From: Phycisphaerales bacterium
GTDB taxonomy: Bacteria > Planctomycetota > Phycisphaerae > SM23-33
Assembly: GCA_003485185.1 (NCBI GenBank)
Contig: DNAS01000081.1
Location: 319-20,517 of the forward strand
Reading direction: 5' to 3'
Length of the DNA stretch: 20,199 nucleotides
In this document: piece by piece, positions 5,609 to 13,740 of the stretch
How positions within the stretch are numbered: position 1 is the first letter of the stretch
How the letters are laid out: each line of letters starts with the position of its first letter
Made by a program: the position numbers and the translations under genes
The notes under the pieces: model-generated
Databases searched by the model: none
What the model saw: the letters and a program-made list of their open reading frames with translations, nothing else
What the model was told of the DNA's origin: nothing

Positions 5609-7984
5609 ATGCCGGGGAGCGGGACAATTTGTCGTCGGCGCGTGCACATCGCCGGACAGGTGCAGGGCGTGGGCTTCCGCCCGTTCCTCCACCACCTGGC
5701 GGCGAGCGGGAGGCTTACGGGATTTGTCCTGAACGCCGGCGGCGCGGTGCGCGTCGAAGTGCAGGGCTCCCTCCTCGCCGTGGAGGAGTTTCTGCGGCGA
5801 CTCCGTGCTGAGGCGCCCCCTCTGGCGCAGATCCAGGACGTGACCGTGGATGTCCGCCCCGTGATCGCTGGCGAGAAGGACTTCGAGATCTGCCCCAGCG
5901 CCAACGGAGAACTCGCCGACGCCCAGGTCACGCCGGACACCGCCCCCTGCGAGCAGTGCCTGCGCGAAATGCAGGACCCTCGCGACCGGCGGCACGGCTA
6001 TCCGTTCATCAACTGCACGCACTGCGGGCCTCGCTACACGATCGTCCGGAAGATTCCTTACGACCGGCCCAACACCACCATGGCGGATTTTGGCATGTGC
6101 GCCTTCTGCGCCGGCCAGTACGCCGACCCTGCCGACCGGCGCTTCCACGCCCAGCCGGTGGCGTGTCCTCGCTGCGGACCGGCGGTGTGGCTGGTGGACG
6201 AAAAGGGGCGGCAGATTCCCTGCGAGAATCCCATCGCCCAGACCGCGAGGATGCTTCGCGCCGGCCGGATTGTCGCCGTCAAGGGGCTGGGAGGCTTCCA
6301 CCTGGCTTGCCGCGCCGACGACGAGCAGGCGGTCCGGCGCCTCCGCCGGCGAAAGGGGCGCGACGCCAAACCCTTCGCCGTGATGGTCGCAAGCCTGGAG
6401 GATGCCCGGGCCCTGTGCGAGGTTCCGCCGGAAGCGCAAAGCCTCCTTACCGGCGCCGTCCGCCCGATCGTCCTCCTGCCTCGCCGGCAAACCGCGCCGG
6501 TGGCGGAGGCGATGGCCGAGGGGCTCGACACCCTCGGCGTCATGCTGCCGTACACCCCGTTGCACCACCTGCTCTTTGCATGGGACCTGCCCCCGCTGGT
6601 CATGACCAGCGGCAACCGTTCCGAAGAGCCGCTGATCAAGGATAACGAAGACGCCGTGGCCCACCTGGGGCCCATCGCCGACGCCATCCTGCTGCACAAC
6701 CGCCGCATCGAGCGCCGCCTGGACGACAGCGTCGTGCAGATTCACCAGGACGGACATGCGGTGCCGCTGCGGCGGGCGCGGGGGTTCGTCCCCCGGCCGA
6801 TTCATCTGAAACACCGCCCGCGCTTCGCGCCGGAGGAAGCGGCGGTGCTGGCCGTCGGCGCGGAACTGAAGAACACCGTCTGTCTCTGCCAACATGGCCG
6901 GGCGGTCGTCAGCGAGCACATCGGCGACCTGAAGGAGGGGCGCGCCTACCGGAGTTTCATCGAAACGATCCACCACCTCGAATCACTGTTCGAATTCACC
7001 CCGGCGCTCCTGGCGGCGGACATGCACCCGGCCTATCTCTCCACGGAGTACGCGTTGCGGCGGCACCGCGGCGAGTTGGCCGGACGGCCTCCCTTGCCGA
7101 TCCTCCGGGTTCAGCACCACCACGCCCACATTGCCGCATGCCTGGCGGAGAACGGTTGGACCGGCGCAGCCATCGGCTTGGTGTGCGACGGGTCGGGCTT
7201 CGGAGACGACGGTGCGACCTGGGGCTGCGAAGTGCTGCGTGCGGACCTGTCCGGCTACGAGCGCCTGGGGCATCTGCGGTACCTTCCGCTGCCGGGGGGC
7301 GACGCGGCGGCGGTCGAAACTTGGCGCCCCGCCCTGGCGGCGCTGGTGGAGACGTTCGGCCAGAAGCAGGCCTTGAGCCTGGCGCGGGCCCGCCTGCGCG
7401 CCCCCGACGAGAAAATCGTCGCCGGTGTGGAAATGCTCTCGCGGGGCCTGAACTGCCCGCCCGCCAGTTCCCTGGGGCGATGGTTTGACGCGGTCGCGCA
7501 TTTAGCCGGGCTGAGCGAGGAGAACCGCTTCGAGGGCGAAACGCCGATGAGGCTGGAGGCCGCCGCCGCGTACAGCGGACGGGACGGGTATCCCTTCTGC
7601 CTGGAAAACGCCGGACCGTTCCGGATTGACCTTCGCCCGATGGTGGAGGCAATTGTCGCCGACCTGACCGGCGGGAAGGGGGGACCTTACGTCGCCGGAA
7701 AGTTCCAGGCCACGGTGGTGGCATTCCTGACCGCCGCCGCGATCCGGGCGCGGGAGGAAACCTCCCTGAATACCGTCGCGCTGTCGGGCGGATGTTTTGC
7801 CAATCGGTACCTTACCACTCGCCTGGCCGCGGAATTGACGGCGAAGGGCTTTGCGGTATTGAGACACCGGGAAGTTCCCTGCAACGACGGCGGCATTTCC
7901 CTTGGGCAGGCGGTGGTGGCTGTGACCGCGGCGATGTCGCGCCAGGCTGCGAAAGCTTCGGCAATGCAGCCGGAAAGGACATAG
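5609..7984 (+). CDS. hypF: Carbamoyltransferase HypF, cyanide-ligand synthesis
   Basis: HypF uses carbamoyl phosphate and ATP to carbamoylate the HypE C-terminal cysteine, the first step in making CN ligands of the [NiFe] site. At 791 residues it is full length. In order it has an acylphosphatase domain (about 10-95, VHIAGQVQGVGFRPF) and a zinc-finger domain with exact HypF spacing: C114/C117, then 18 residues, C136/C139, 24 residues, C164/C167, 18 residues, C186/C189. A YrdC-like domain follows (about 205-395, including AKPFAVM and TSGNRSEEP), then a Kae1-like domain with HHHAH (503-507), DGSGFGDDG (527-535) and CNDGGISLGQ (758-767). The ATG at 5609 is chosen because GAGGA sits 10 nt upstream. 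An in-frame GTG at 5540 would overlap the preceding gene. hypC starts 3 bp after its stop. Confidence 0.97.
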   Translation: MPGSGTICRRRVHIAGQVQGVGFRPFLHHLAASGRLTGFVLNAGGAVRVEVQGSLLAVEEFLRRLRAEAPPLAQIQDVTVDVRPVIAGEKDFEICPSANGELADAQVTPDTAPCEQCLREMQDPRDRRHGYPFINCTHCGPRYTIVRKIPYDRPNTTMADFGMCAFCAGQYADPADRRFHAQPVACPRCGPAVWLVDEKGRQIPCENPIAQTARMLRAGRIVAVKGLGGFHLACRADDEQAVRRLRRRKGRDAKPFAVMVASLEDARALCEVPPEAQSLLTGAVRPIVLLPRRQTAPVAEAMAEGLDTLGVMLPYTPLHHLLFAWDLPPLVMTSGNRSEEPLIKDNEDAVAHLGPIADAILLHNRRIERRLDDSVVQIHQDGHAVPLRRARGFVPRPIHLKHRPRFAPEEAAVLAVGAELKNTVCLCQHGRAVVSEHIGDLKEGRAYRSFIETIHHLESLFEFTPALLAADMHPAYLSTEYALRRHRGELAGRPPLPILRVQHHHAHIAACLAENGWTGAAIGLVCDGSGFGDDGATWGCEVLRADLSGYERLGHLRYLPLPGGDAAAVETWRPALAALVETFGQKQALSLARARLRAPDEKIVAGVEMLSRGLNCPPASSLGRWFDAVAHLAGLSEENRFEGETPMRLEAAAAYSGRDGYPFCLENAGPFRIDLRPMVEAIVADLTGGKGGPYVAGKFQATVVAFLTAAAIRAREETSLNTVALSGGCFANRYLTTRLAAELTAKGFAVLRHREVPCNDGGISLGQAVVAVTAAMSRQAAKASAMQPERT

Positions 7985-7987
7985 ACC

Positions 7988-8227
7988 ATGTGCCTCGCGA
8001 TTCCCGGACGGATCGAGTGGATGAAAGGGCGCTCCGCCGGCGTGGTGATGGGCGGAAATCGAACGGAAGTGATGGCGGACCTGATCCCGCAAGCCAAGGT
8101 GGGGGACTGGGTTCTCGTCCATGCGGGCGTGGCCATCACGGTGCTGAATGCGGAGGAGGCCCGGATGACGTACAACCTGCTGGATGAAATGTCGCAACTG
8201 GAAAACAAGGGGCCCGCCCCGCAATGA
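7988..8227 (+). CDS. hypC: Hydrogenase maturation chaperone HypC
   Basis: This 79-residue chaperone begins MCLAIPG, the invariant HypC start. Cys2 binds the iron and its ligands and forms the complex with HypD and later with the hydrogenase large-subunit precursor. The small beta-barrel core is visible in GVVMGG, DLIPQAKVGDWVLVHAGVAI and the helical tail ARMTYNLLDEM. The length is normal for the family. The gene lies 3 bp after hypF and overlaps hypD by 4 bp (ATGA), so translation is probably coupled. The HycI-type protease upstream fits a group 4 hydrogenase client, but HypC and HybG-type specificity cannot be told apart here. Confidence 0.97.
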   Translation: MCLAIPGRIEWMKGRSAGVVMGGNRTEVMADLIPQAKVGDWVLVHAGVAITVLNAEEARMTYNLLDEMSQLENKGPAPQ

Positions 8228-9315
8228 AGGATCCGTGCGACCGACATCTGCGGGAGATTCGCCGTCATCTGGACGCTCTGAAGAGTCTGGGTTCAGCGCC
8301 GGTGCGGATCATGGAAGTCTGCGGCACGCACACGATGGTGTTGGCCCGCGCAGGATTGCGAAGCCTGCTGGGCGAGGGCGTCCGGTTCCTCAGCGGGCCG
8401 GGTTGCCCCGTCTGCGTCACGGACGGGGCCTACCTGGAACGGGCCATCCACCTGAGCCGGACTCGCCCGGACATTACCTTGGCTTCGTACGGGGACATGG
8501 TTCGCGTCCCCGGACAATCCGGTTCGCTGGCCGATGCCCGCTGCGCCGGGGCCGATGTCCGGGTGGTCTATTCCGCCGGCCAAGCCGTGGAGATCGCCTT
8601 GGCTTGCCGCGACCGGCAGGTCGTCTTCCTGGCCGTCGGATTCGAAACCACCGCGCCGGGCACCGCGCTGGCCTTGCGGCGGGCGCAACGCGAAGGACTG
8701 GAGAATTTCTCCGTCCTGACGGCGCACAAGCGGATCCTCCCGGCCATGCGGGCGCTACTGGTCGGCGACGACGTGAGGGTCGATGCGTTCCTCTGCCCTG
8801 GGCACGTCAGCGTGATCGTGGGCTGGGGCGTCTACCGGGAACTGGTGGACCGCTTCGCCCGGCCCTGCGTGGTTGCCGGGTTCGAACCGTCACAGATTCT
8901 GGCGGGCGTCGCGGAGATCCTCCGCCAACTCGCCGAAAAGCAGCCCCAGGCCGCAAGCGTCTATCCGCCCGTGTCGCGCGAGGGCAACCGCGTCGCTCAG
9001 GCGATCCTGGAAGAAACCTTCGTCCCTGCCGACGCCGTCTGGCGGGGCCTGGGCGAAATCCCCGAAAGCGGCTTGGACCTGCGGGAGGAACTGGCCGCCT
9101 TCGACGCGGCGCGGCGATTTGAGCTGCCGGATTACCCCACGCAGGATCCGCCCGATTGCCGCTGCGGCGACGTCCTCTGCGGGCGGTGCGACCCGGCGGA
9201 GTGCCCCCTGTTTAGCCGGCGGTGCACCCCCAGAGATCCCGTCGGGGCGTGCATGGTTTCGTCCGAGGGCGCGTGCGCGGCTGCATACCAATACGAACGA
9301 TTCAGGAAGCGGTGA
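8224..9315 (+). CDS. hypD: Hydrogenase maturation iron-sulfur protein HypD
   Basis: HypD (363 residues) is the scaffold on which the Fe(CN)2CO unit is built together with HypC and HypE. Conserved motifs are present in the expected order: EVCGTHT (C33), GPGCPVC (C61, C64), GFETTAPGT (139-147), CPGHVSVIVG (191-200) and YPPVSREGN (247-255). The C-terminal part carries the clustered cysteines for the [4Fe-4S] centre (C312, C314, C319, C322, C327, C334, C343, C351). Length is typical and no essential motif is missing. It overlaps hypC by 4 bp and is followed 6 bp later by hypE. The identification is effectively certain. Confidence 0.97.
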   Translation: MKDPCDRHLREIRRHLDALKSLGSAPVRIMEVCGTHTMVLARAGLRSLLGEGVRFLSGPGCPVCVTDGAYLERAIHLSRTRPDITLASYGDMVRVPGQSGSLADARCAGADVRVVYSAGQAVEIALACRDRQVVFLAVGFETTAPGTALALRRAQREGLENFSVLTAHKRILPAMRALLVGDDVRVDAFLCPGHVSVIVGWGVYRELVDRFARPCVVAGFEPSQILAGVAEILRQLAEKQPQAASVYPPVSREGNRVAQAILEETFVPADAVWRGLGEIPESGLDLREELAAFDAARRFELPDYPTQDPPDCRCGDVLCGRCDPAECPLFSRRCTPRDPVGACMVSSEGACAAAYQYERFRKR

Positions 9316-9321
9316 GAGTCG

Positions 9322-10338
9322 ATGAACAGGGAACGCATCCAACTGGCCCACGGCGGCGGCGGGCAGCTCAGCGCCGAACTGATCGCCGAGGTGATTCTTC
9401 CCATCCTGGGCTCGCAACGCCCCGGACGACTGACGGACGCCGCCTGCCTGTCCGTGGACGCGGGACGGCTGGCCTTCACTACCGACAGCTACGTCGTCCA
9501 GCCGCTGGAATTCCCCGGCGGCGACATCGGCAAGCTGGCCGTCTGCGGGACAATCAACGACCTGGCCGTCGCAGGGGCGCAGCCCAGGGCGCTGAGCCTG
9601 TCGCTGGTGTTGCAGGAAGGACTGGCGATCTCGACGCTCCGGAAGGTGCTGACCTCGGCTGCCGGCGCGGCGCGGGACGCGGGCGTGGAGATTGTCACTG
9701 GCGACACCAAGGTGGTGGGGCGGGAAGGATGCGACGGCATGATCGTCAATACCGCCGGGGTGGGCGTTGTGGCGGAGGGAGCGGAACTGGGTTTTGAGCG
9801 GGTCGAGCAGGGGGACTGCATTCTCCTGTCCGGGGCGCTGGGGGAGCACGGCCTGAGCGTCGTGAGCTGTCGCAAGGGACTGAGTTTCGCGACCGACCTG
9901 CGAAGCGACTGCGCCGCCCTCCACGAATTGACGGGCTCGCTGCTGGCGAGCCTCGGCGGGAACGTGCACTTCATGCGGGATCCCACGCGGGGCGGGCTGG
10001 CCGCCACTCTCGCCGAACTGGCCGCCGCCATCGGAAGGGACGTCGAGATTCAGGAGGAGGCCATTCCTGTCAATCCGGTGGCTCGTTCGGCCGCCGAAAT
10101 GCTGGGACTCGACCTGCTGACCGTGGCAAACGAGGGAAAGCTCGTCGCGGTCGTTGCAGCCAGACAGGCCCCGCGGGCGCTGGAGATCCTGAGAAGTCAT
10201 CGCTTGGGCGCAAAAGCTGCGATCATCGGAACGGTGGGCGAGGCGGCGTCTGGGCCGCTGGTGGAGATGCAGACGGTCGTGGGAGGGCGGCGTATCGTGC
10301 AAATGCCTTATGGGGAGGAACTTCCGCGCATCTGCTGA
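9322..10338 (+). CDS. hypE: Hydrogenase maturation dehydratase HypE
   Basis: HypE (338 residues) dehydrates its own C-terminal thiocarboxamide to thiocyanate, delivering cyanide to HypC-HypD. The N-terminus has LAHGGGGQLSAELI, the PurM-like ATP-binding start. Further family elements are TDSYVVQPLEFPGGDIGKLA, GDTKVVGR and MRDPTRGGLAATL. The protein ends in the diagnostic PRIC, so Cys338 is the carbamoylated residue and the gene is intact. It closes the hypFCDE run. The downstream spacer has no clear terminator with a T-run, only a weak GCCC/GGGC stem near 10342-10353. hypA and hypB are not next to it. Confidence 0.97.
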   Translation: MNRERIQLAHGGGGQLSAELIAEVILPILGSQRPGRLTDAACLSVDAGRLAFTTDSYVVQPLEFPGGDIGKLAVCGTINDLAVAGAQPRALSLSLVLQEGLAISTLRKVLTSAAGAARDAGVEIVTGDTKVVGREGCDGMIVNTAGVGVVAEGAELGFERVEQGDCILLSGALGEHGLSVVSCRKGLSFATDLRSDCAALHELTGSLLASLGGNVHFMRDPTRGGLAATLAELAAAIGRDVEIQEEAIPVNPVARSAAEMLGLDLLTVANEGKLVAVVAARQAPRALEILRSHRLGAKAAIIGTVGEAASGPLVEMQTVVGGRRIVQMPYGEELPRIC

Positions 10339-10491
10339 CTGCCCTCCGGGGCCAATTTGTACTGCGTCCAACGGCTCGTTTGTGCATGGCGCGAGGCGTT
10401 CTGCGACTTCGCAATGCTTCTGGACAGGGACAATTGGAATCCCCTGTGTGTCAAGGCCAGTATCTCCAACTGGGAAAATCAGGACTCCACC

Positions 10492-10507
10492 ATCAGTCAA
10501 TACTGAT
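10492..10507. repeat. 16-bp inverted repeat in spacer
   Basis: ATCAGT and ACTGAT form perfect 6-bp arms around CAAT. It lies about 200 bp upstream of the regulator start and is not followed by a T-run, so it looks more like a protein-binding site than a terminator. The call is weak. Confidence 0.3.
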
Positions 10508-10567
10508 CGAATTGTTCCCGCCCCCGCAGCCGTGTTTCAAAAACAAGGTAGAAAAAGGATCCATAAA

Positions 10568-10595
10568 ATATAGCAATATGCTATATAATATAGCA
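10568..10595. promoter_or_regulatory. Triple half-site operator upstream of GntR/LacI-type regulator
   Basis: Three 7-bp half-sites alternate in orientation: TATAGCA (10569-10575), TGCTATA (10579-10585) and TATAGCA (10589-10595). Their starts are exactly 10 bp apart, one helical turn. The first pair forms a 19-bp perfect palindrome with 8-bp arms (10568-10586), and the second pair forms a 17-bp palindrome (10579-10595). The site sits about 100 bp before the regulator gene in an AT-rich patch and overlaps a TATAAT hexamer (10584-10589). This is the arrangement expected of an autoregulatory operator bound by a dimeric GntR-type winged helix. The symmetry is seen; the binding protein is inferred. 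Confidence 0.6.
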
Positions 10596-10608
10596 AAAAA
10601 TCGAGCAT

Positions 10609-10614
10609 TATAAT
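10609..10614 (+). promoter_or_regulatory. Possible -10 element for the regulator gene
   Basis: A perfect TATAAT lies 77 bp before the regulator ATG, just downstream of the half-site array. No good -35 hexamer is found at 16-18 bp. A second TATAAT at 10584-10589 lies inside the array and is an equal candidate. AT-richness alone can produce such hexamers. Confidence 0.3.
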
Positions 10615-10690
10615 ATATTTTGTTGTTTGAATTATGTTGATGTCTATGATAATATCTCATGTTAGAGAGTCTCAGTTTTCGAGGAAGCGT

Positions 10691-11836
10691 ATGCGACAGG
10701 GCAAGTGTGAACAAGTCGTCGCGCGTTTGACCCAGCGGATTCGAAAAGGAGACTATCACGTCCAAGGTCTGCCGGCGGAGCGCGAACTGGCTGCCGAAGT
10801 CGGCGTCAGTTACATGACGGCACGCAAAGCGATCCAGAAGCTTCTGGATAACGGCCTGCTACGTCGTCTTCCCAATGGACGCCTGGACGTGCAGCGCAAC
10901 GTCGAGAACGGGACCGCAACCCACCGCGCGCAAATCGCCCTGCTGGTTCCCGCATGGGAATCCGTCGAAGTGGCCAATTGGAACATCGCCCTGACCCGTT
11001 TGGATTCGCGGTTCAACTGCTCCACGCGGGTGGTGTATTACGCACACTGGGACGATCCCAACGTGGTGAATACCCTTCGGCGATTTGACGGAATTTTCCT
11101 CCGGCCTCTTGCCGAGGCGGCGCCTCCGCCGTCGCTGATTCAGGAACTGGTCCGGAACCGTCGGCCCGTGGTGGTTTTGAGCCTCGATTGGAGCGGCTAC
11201 GGCGTCCGTTCCGTTCGGTTGGACCCCCCGGTGTACGTGCAGAAATTGCTGGACCATCTCGCGTCGCTGGGGCATCGGAAGATCGACTGCCTGAACGTCC
11301 AACCGCGGGAGTCAGTCGTGTTGGAGCGCATCGCGCAATGGAAGCTCTGGCTGGCCGCCCACGGGCTGGACGGAGAGTTGGTGGATGAAGCCGTCGCGCC
11401 GTATACCGAACCGATCTCCGCGGCGTACCAGGCCGTCGTCCGCAGGATTCGGGAAAAGGCATTCGACTGCACGGCCCTGCTGTGCATCACGGAGCCGGCG
11501 GCGGCCGGCGCGATCCGCGCCATGGTCGATCACGGAATCCGCCCGGGATACGACGTCGCTGTCTGCGCCGCCGCGGGGGAATCGCGGGCAGAGTACAACA
11601 CGCCCTCCCTGACCGCGCTGCAAGACCCGGACCCCAAGCCGTACCTGGCCGTATGCCTGGAGTGGATGCTGGGAGGCGAGGGACGCCATTGGTACGGGCC
11701 ATTGCTGGTCCAGCCGGCCGACGTGCCGGTTGTGATTCGGCAGTCCACCGTTCCGGAAGCGGACGACAAACATCCGCCGGAGCGTCTCCGTGAAATGTCC
11801 GCGGAGACCGGGGAGACGAAGCGCGGACCGGCATGA
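10691..11836 (+). CDS. GntR/LacI-hybrid transcriptional regulator
   Basis: This 381-residue regulator has an N-terminal GntR-type winged helix (about residues 5-68, with LPAERELAAEVGVSYMTARK as the helix-turn-helix). It is joined to a periplasmic-binding-protein-like effector domain (about 80-360) of the LacI/GalR kind, as in AraR and in many planctomycete and Lentisphaerae sugar regulators. The effector is probably a sugar released by the nearby hydrolases. The ATG at 10691 is preferred because GAGGA lies 5 nt upstream; three in-frame ATGs at 10634-10646 lack such a site. An AT-rich region with a triple half-site precedes it, suggesting autoregulation. The last residues (after about 365) are hydrophilic and probably disordered. 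The sugar specificity cannot be read. Confidence 0.88.
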   Translation: MRQGKCEQVVARLTQRIRKGDYHVQGLPAERELAAEVGVSYMTARKAIQKLLDNGLLRRLPNGRLDVQRNVENGTATHRAQIALLVPAWESVEVANWNIALTRLDSRFNCSTRVVYYAHWDDPNVVNTLRRFDGIFLRPLAEAAPPPSLIQELVRNRRPVVVLSLDWSGYGVRSVRLDPPVYVQKLLDHLASLGHRKIDCLNVQPRESVVLERIAQWKLWLAAHGLDGELVDEAVAPYTEPISAAYQAVVRRIREKAFDCTALLCITEPAAAGAIRAMVDHGIRPGYDVAVCAAAGESRAEYNTPSLTALQDPDPKPYLAVCLEWMLGGEGRHWYGPLLVQPADVPVVIRQSTVPEADDKHPPERLREMSAETGETKRGPA

Positions 11837-11846
11837 ACGACGATTC

Positions 11847-11861
11847 GCCGCCTTGGGCGGC
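11847..11861 (+). terminator. Small GC hairpin after the regulator gene
   Basis: GCCGCC and GGCGGC form a perfect 6-bp stem around TTG, starting 10 bp after the regulator stop. No T-run follows, so it is at best a weak terminator or a processing or stability hairpin at the end of the regulator message. Confidence 0.3.
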
Positions 11862-11956
11862 AGGAAGAGACAAACGGGAATTCAAGCACAAAACAGGAAC
11901 GCTTGGATCGACCCTGATGGTGGAAACTGGAGAAGAAACAGGAAAGGAGAAGCATC

Positions 11957-12778
11957 ATGTCGAAATGGTTGAAACGCAGTTTAGTGGCGATGGCGGCGGT
12001 GGTGCTGGTGGGAATGGTGGTCGCACCGGTCCGGGCGGCCCCCGTTGTGGTCATCTCGGATACTTTTACCTCAACCGGTTCGGAGCAGTATAATATTTTC
12101 AAAAACCACCGCACGCCCAACGTGACGAACCTGCCGGGCCTCACGTGGAATGGAGAATCCTCGGCGAATACCTTCTGGGGCGCGTTCATCTCGGCGAGCT
12201 GGCGTGGATGGAACAACAACACCGTCAGCTTTGGGCATGCCGAAAAGACCGATTCCATCGGATGGGGCGCCGTCGGGCTGGGCACGTACAACGATGCCGA
12301 CGTTTTGACGATCTCCGCCGACCTGCGGCTGGGAGGCAGCAGCACAACCGGCAACCAAGGCATTGGTCTGGGCTTCTGGGGGACGTTGCCGACCGCCACG
12401 GACGCCAGCGACCGCCTCACCGGCTTCACCGGCCTGTTCGTGACCCGGACGGGGCTGACGCTCTACGAGAACGGGACCGCCGGAACCTCCGTGTCGCTGA
12501 CGGGCACCGTGGGAACCCACATGCTGAGCTACGACGTGAATGTCGCCACCGGCGCGATCTCCAACGTCACGTTCGCCGGCAATCCCGTCAGCGGCTTCTC
12601 CTCCAGCGCGTTCAAGACGGCGGCGACGGAGAACGCCGGCTTGGTGTCCAGCGGGGTATCGTCGGGATACAACGGCGCCGACAACTTCACGGTATTGCTC
12701 ATCCCCGAGCCGGCGACGATGGCGTTGCTCGGCCTGGGTGGCCTGGGCGTGCTGATTCGCAAGAATCGAAGGGCGTGA
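11957..12778 (+). CDS. PEP-CTERM surface or exopolysaccharide-associated protein
   Basis: This 273-residue exported protein has a signal peptide (about residues 1-28: charged start, hydrophobic VAMAAVVLVGMVVA, then APVRAA) and a C-terminal PEP-CTERM sorting signal (249-273). The sorting signal begins IPEPATMALLGLG, continues as a hydrophobic helix and ends in RKNRRA. Such tails are recognised by exosortase, which lies outside this window. The middle is rich in Gly, Ser, Thr and Asn and looks like a beta-sandwich fold with no catalytic motif I recognise; it might bind glycan. The start follows AAAGGAGA closely. The gene stands between the regulator and a pseudopilin, so it may be a surface component of the same glycan locus, but no function is claimed. 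Confidence 0.88.
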   Translation: MSKWLKRSLVAMAAVVLVGMVVAPVRAAPVVVISDTFTSTGSEQYNIFKNHRTPNVTNLPGLTWNGESSANTFWGAFISASWRGWNNNTVSFGHAEKTDSIGWGAVGLGTYNDADVLTISADLRLGGSSTTGNQGIGLGFWGTLPTATDASDRLTGFTGLFVTRTGLTLYENGTAGTSVSLTGTVGTHMLSYDVNVATGAISNVTFAGNPVSGFSSSAFKTAATENAGLVSSGVSSGYNGADNFTVLLIPEPATMALLGLGGLGVLIRKNRRA

Positions 12779-12820
12779 CACAGATCCTTCGCTTTCGCGA
12801 ACAATGACGCACCACTCACT

Positions 12821-12854
12821 GTCAGGATGGCCTGACCGCCGTCCTGACGGTTTT
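12821..12854 (+). terminator. Probable terminator after PEP-CTERM gene
   Basis: GTCAGGA (12821-12827) and TCCTGAC (12842-12848) are perfect inverted arms around a 14-nt loop and are followed by GGTTTT. The left arm can also pair with CTGAC at 12832-12836, giving a smaller competing hairpin. It lies 43 bp after the PEP-CTERM stop and about 70 bp before the pseudopilin start. The T-run is short, so termination may be partial. Confidence 0.4.
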
Positions 12855-12923
12855 CGACCGGCGCATCATCCGCTCGACGCGCTTGGGATGTGCAGGAAAA
12901 ACCGGCCCAACAGGAGCGCGGGC

Positions 12924-13688
12924 ATGAAGGATCGATCGCAAAGAACAGCCGTGGCCGCATTCACGCTGATCGAACTGCTGGTCGTCATCGCGATTCTCGC
13001 GCTGCTGGTGAGCCTCCTGATGCCCTCGCTCCAGAAGGCCAAGGAACTGGCCGTCCTGACCAAGTGCCTGAGCGGACATCGCGGCATGGCGATCGCGTAT
13101 GCGCTCTATGCGTCGGATTACGACGGCGTGAACCCCGGTTCGGTGATTCCCGGCGTCTGGGACCGCTTTTGGCCCGAGTGCTACCGGGCGTATGAAACGA
13201 ATTCGCTGGCGTTCCGCTGTCCAAAGAACAGGGGCGGGTATTACGGCCTGTACTCGATCTACGGCCAGCTGTGGAAGGGCACGCCGACACTGGACGCGGT
13301 CTTCATGCTGGACTGGGGATGGTTCGGGTACGGTCAGGGTTTCCAAAACGAGCTGAACCCGTATCCGACCAATTTCCTCATGCTTGCGTGCAGCTCGGTG
13401 GGACAGGGCTCTATGTTGGCTTACGGCTCGCCGGACTTCCTGCCGTACATATTCTGGTCGTCGGGGGGCGGCTGGACGCGGCAAGGGATCTGGTTGAGCC
13501 ATGAGGTGTCCGACGGCGTCGCCGGCGGGATGTTCGCCGACGGCCATGCGGAAAGTTGCCCGCCTGACCGCCTGCTTAAGACGGCCAACTGGAAGCAGAA
13601 GAACCAGCCGAGTTCCGGCGGCTGCAAGGCGTGGAAACTGCCGGACGGGTGGTCGACGACGGACGGCGGAACGACGTACCTGCCATGA
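12924..13688 (+). CDS. Pseudopilin-like protein with prepilin N-terminal signal
   Basis: This 254-residue protein has a type IV prepilin-like leader, MKDRSQRTAVAA, followed by FTLIELLVVIAILALLVSLL and a helix through PSLQKAKELA. Prepilin peptidase would cut between A12 and F13, leaving Glu at mature position 5; the usual Gly at -1 is Ala here. The rest is a globular domain rich in aromatic residues ending with a DGHAE segment, a layout common in the expanded pseudopilin-like families of planctomycetes and Lentisphaerae. Its role is unknown; these proteins often stand beside carbohydrate-active enzymes. The ATG at 12924 is chosen because it starts a normal short leader and follows CAGGAGCG. 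An upstream in-frame start at 12804 would add an unlikely 40 residues. Confidence 0.83.
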   Translation: MKDRSQRTAVAAFTLIELLVVIAILALLVSLLMPSLQKAKELAVLTKCLSGHRGMAIAYALYASDYDGVNPGSVIPGVWDRFWPECYRAYETNSLAFRCPKNRGGYYGLYSIYGQLWKGTPTLDAVFMLDWGWFGYGQGFQNELNPYPTNFLMLACSSVGQGSMLAYGSPDFLPYIFWSSGGGWTRQGIWLSHEVSDGVAGGMFADGHAESCPPDRLLKTANWKQKNQPSSGGCKAWKLPDGWSTTDGGTTYLP

Positions 13689-13740
13689 GAACGCGAATTG
13701 CTGATGGGCTTTTTGTGATGGAAACGTTTTCTTTGCGGCA

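Larger units (their letters stand above)
10339..10690. other. Gene-free spacer between hydrogenase and glycan loci
   Basis: This 352-bp stretch holds no convincing gene; short open frames cross it but lack family motifs and ribosome-binding sites. Its left part is GC-balanced. From about 10540 it becomes strikingly AT-rich compared with everything around it. It contains a 16-bp palindrome (10492-10507), the half-site array at 10568-10595 and two TATAAT hexamers. It probably separates two transcription units and carries the promoter of the GntR/LacI-type regulator. Confidence 0.6.

Noticed and set aside
8890..10500. Minus-strand open frame (536 codons) opposite hypD and hypE
   Set aside because: The plus strand encodes unmistakable HypD and HypE with all motifs, and the antisense product is His/Arg/Gln-rich without a recognisable fold.
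10380..10613. Small open frame (77 codons) in the spacer before the regulator
   Set aside because: It has no good ribosome-binding site, no family resemblance, and runs through the AT-rich operator region.
11833..12093. Small open frame overlapping the end of the regulator and the start of the PEP-CTERM gene
   Set aside because: It overlaps two better supported genes, and its second half is a frame shadow of the PEP-CTERM signal peptide.
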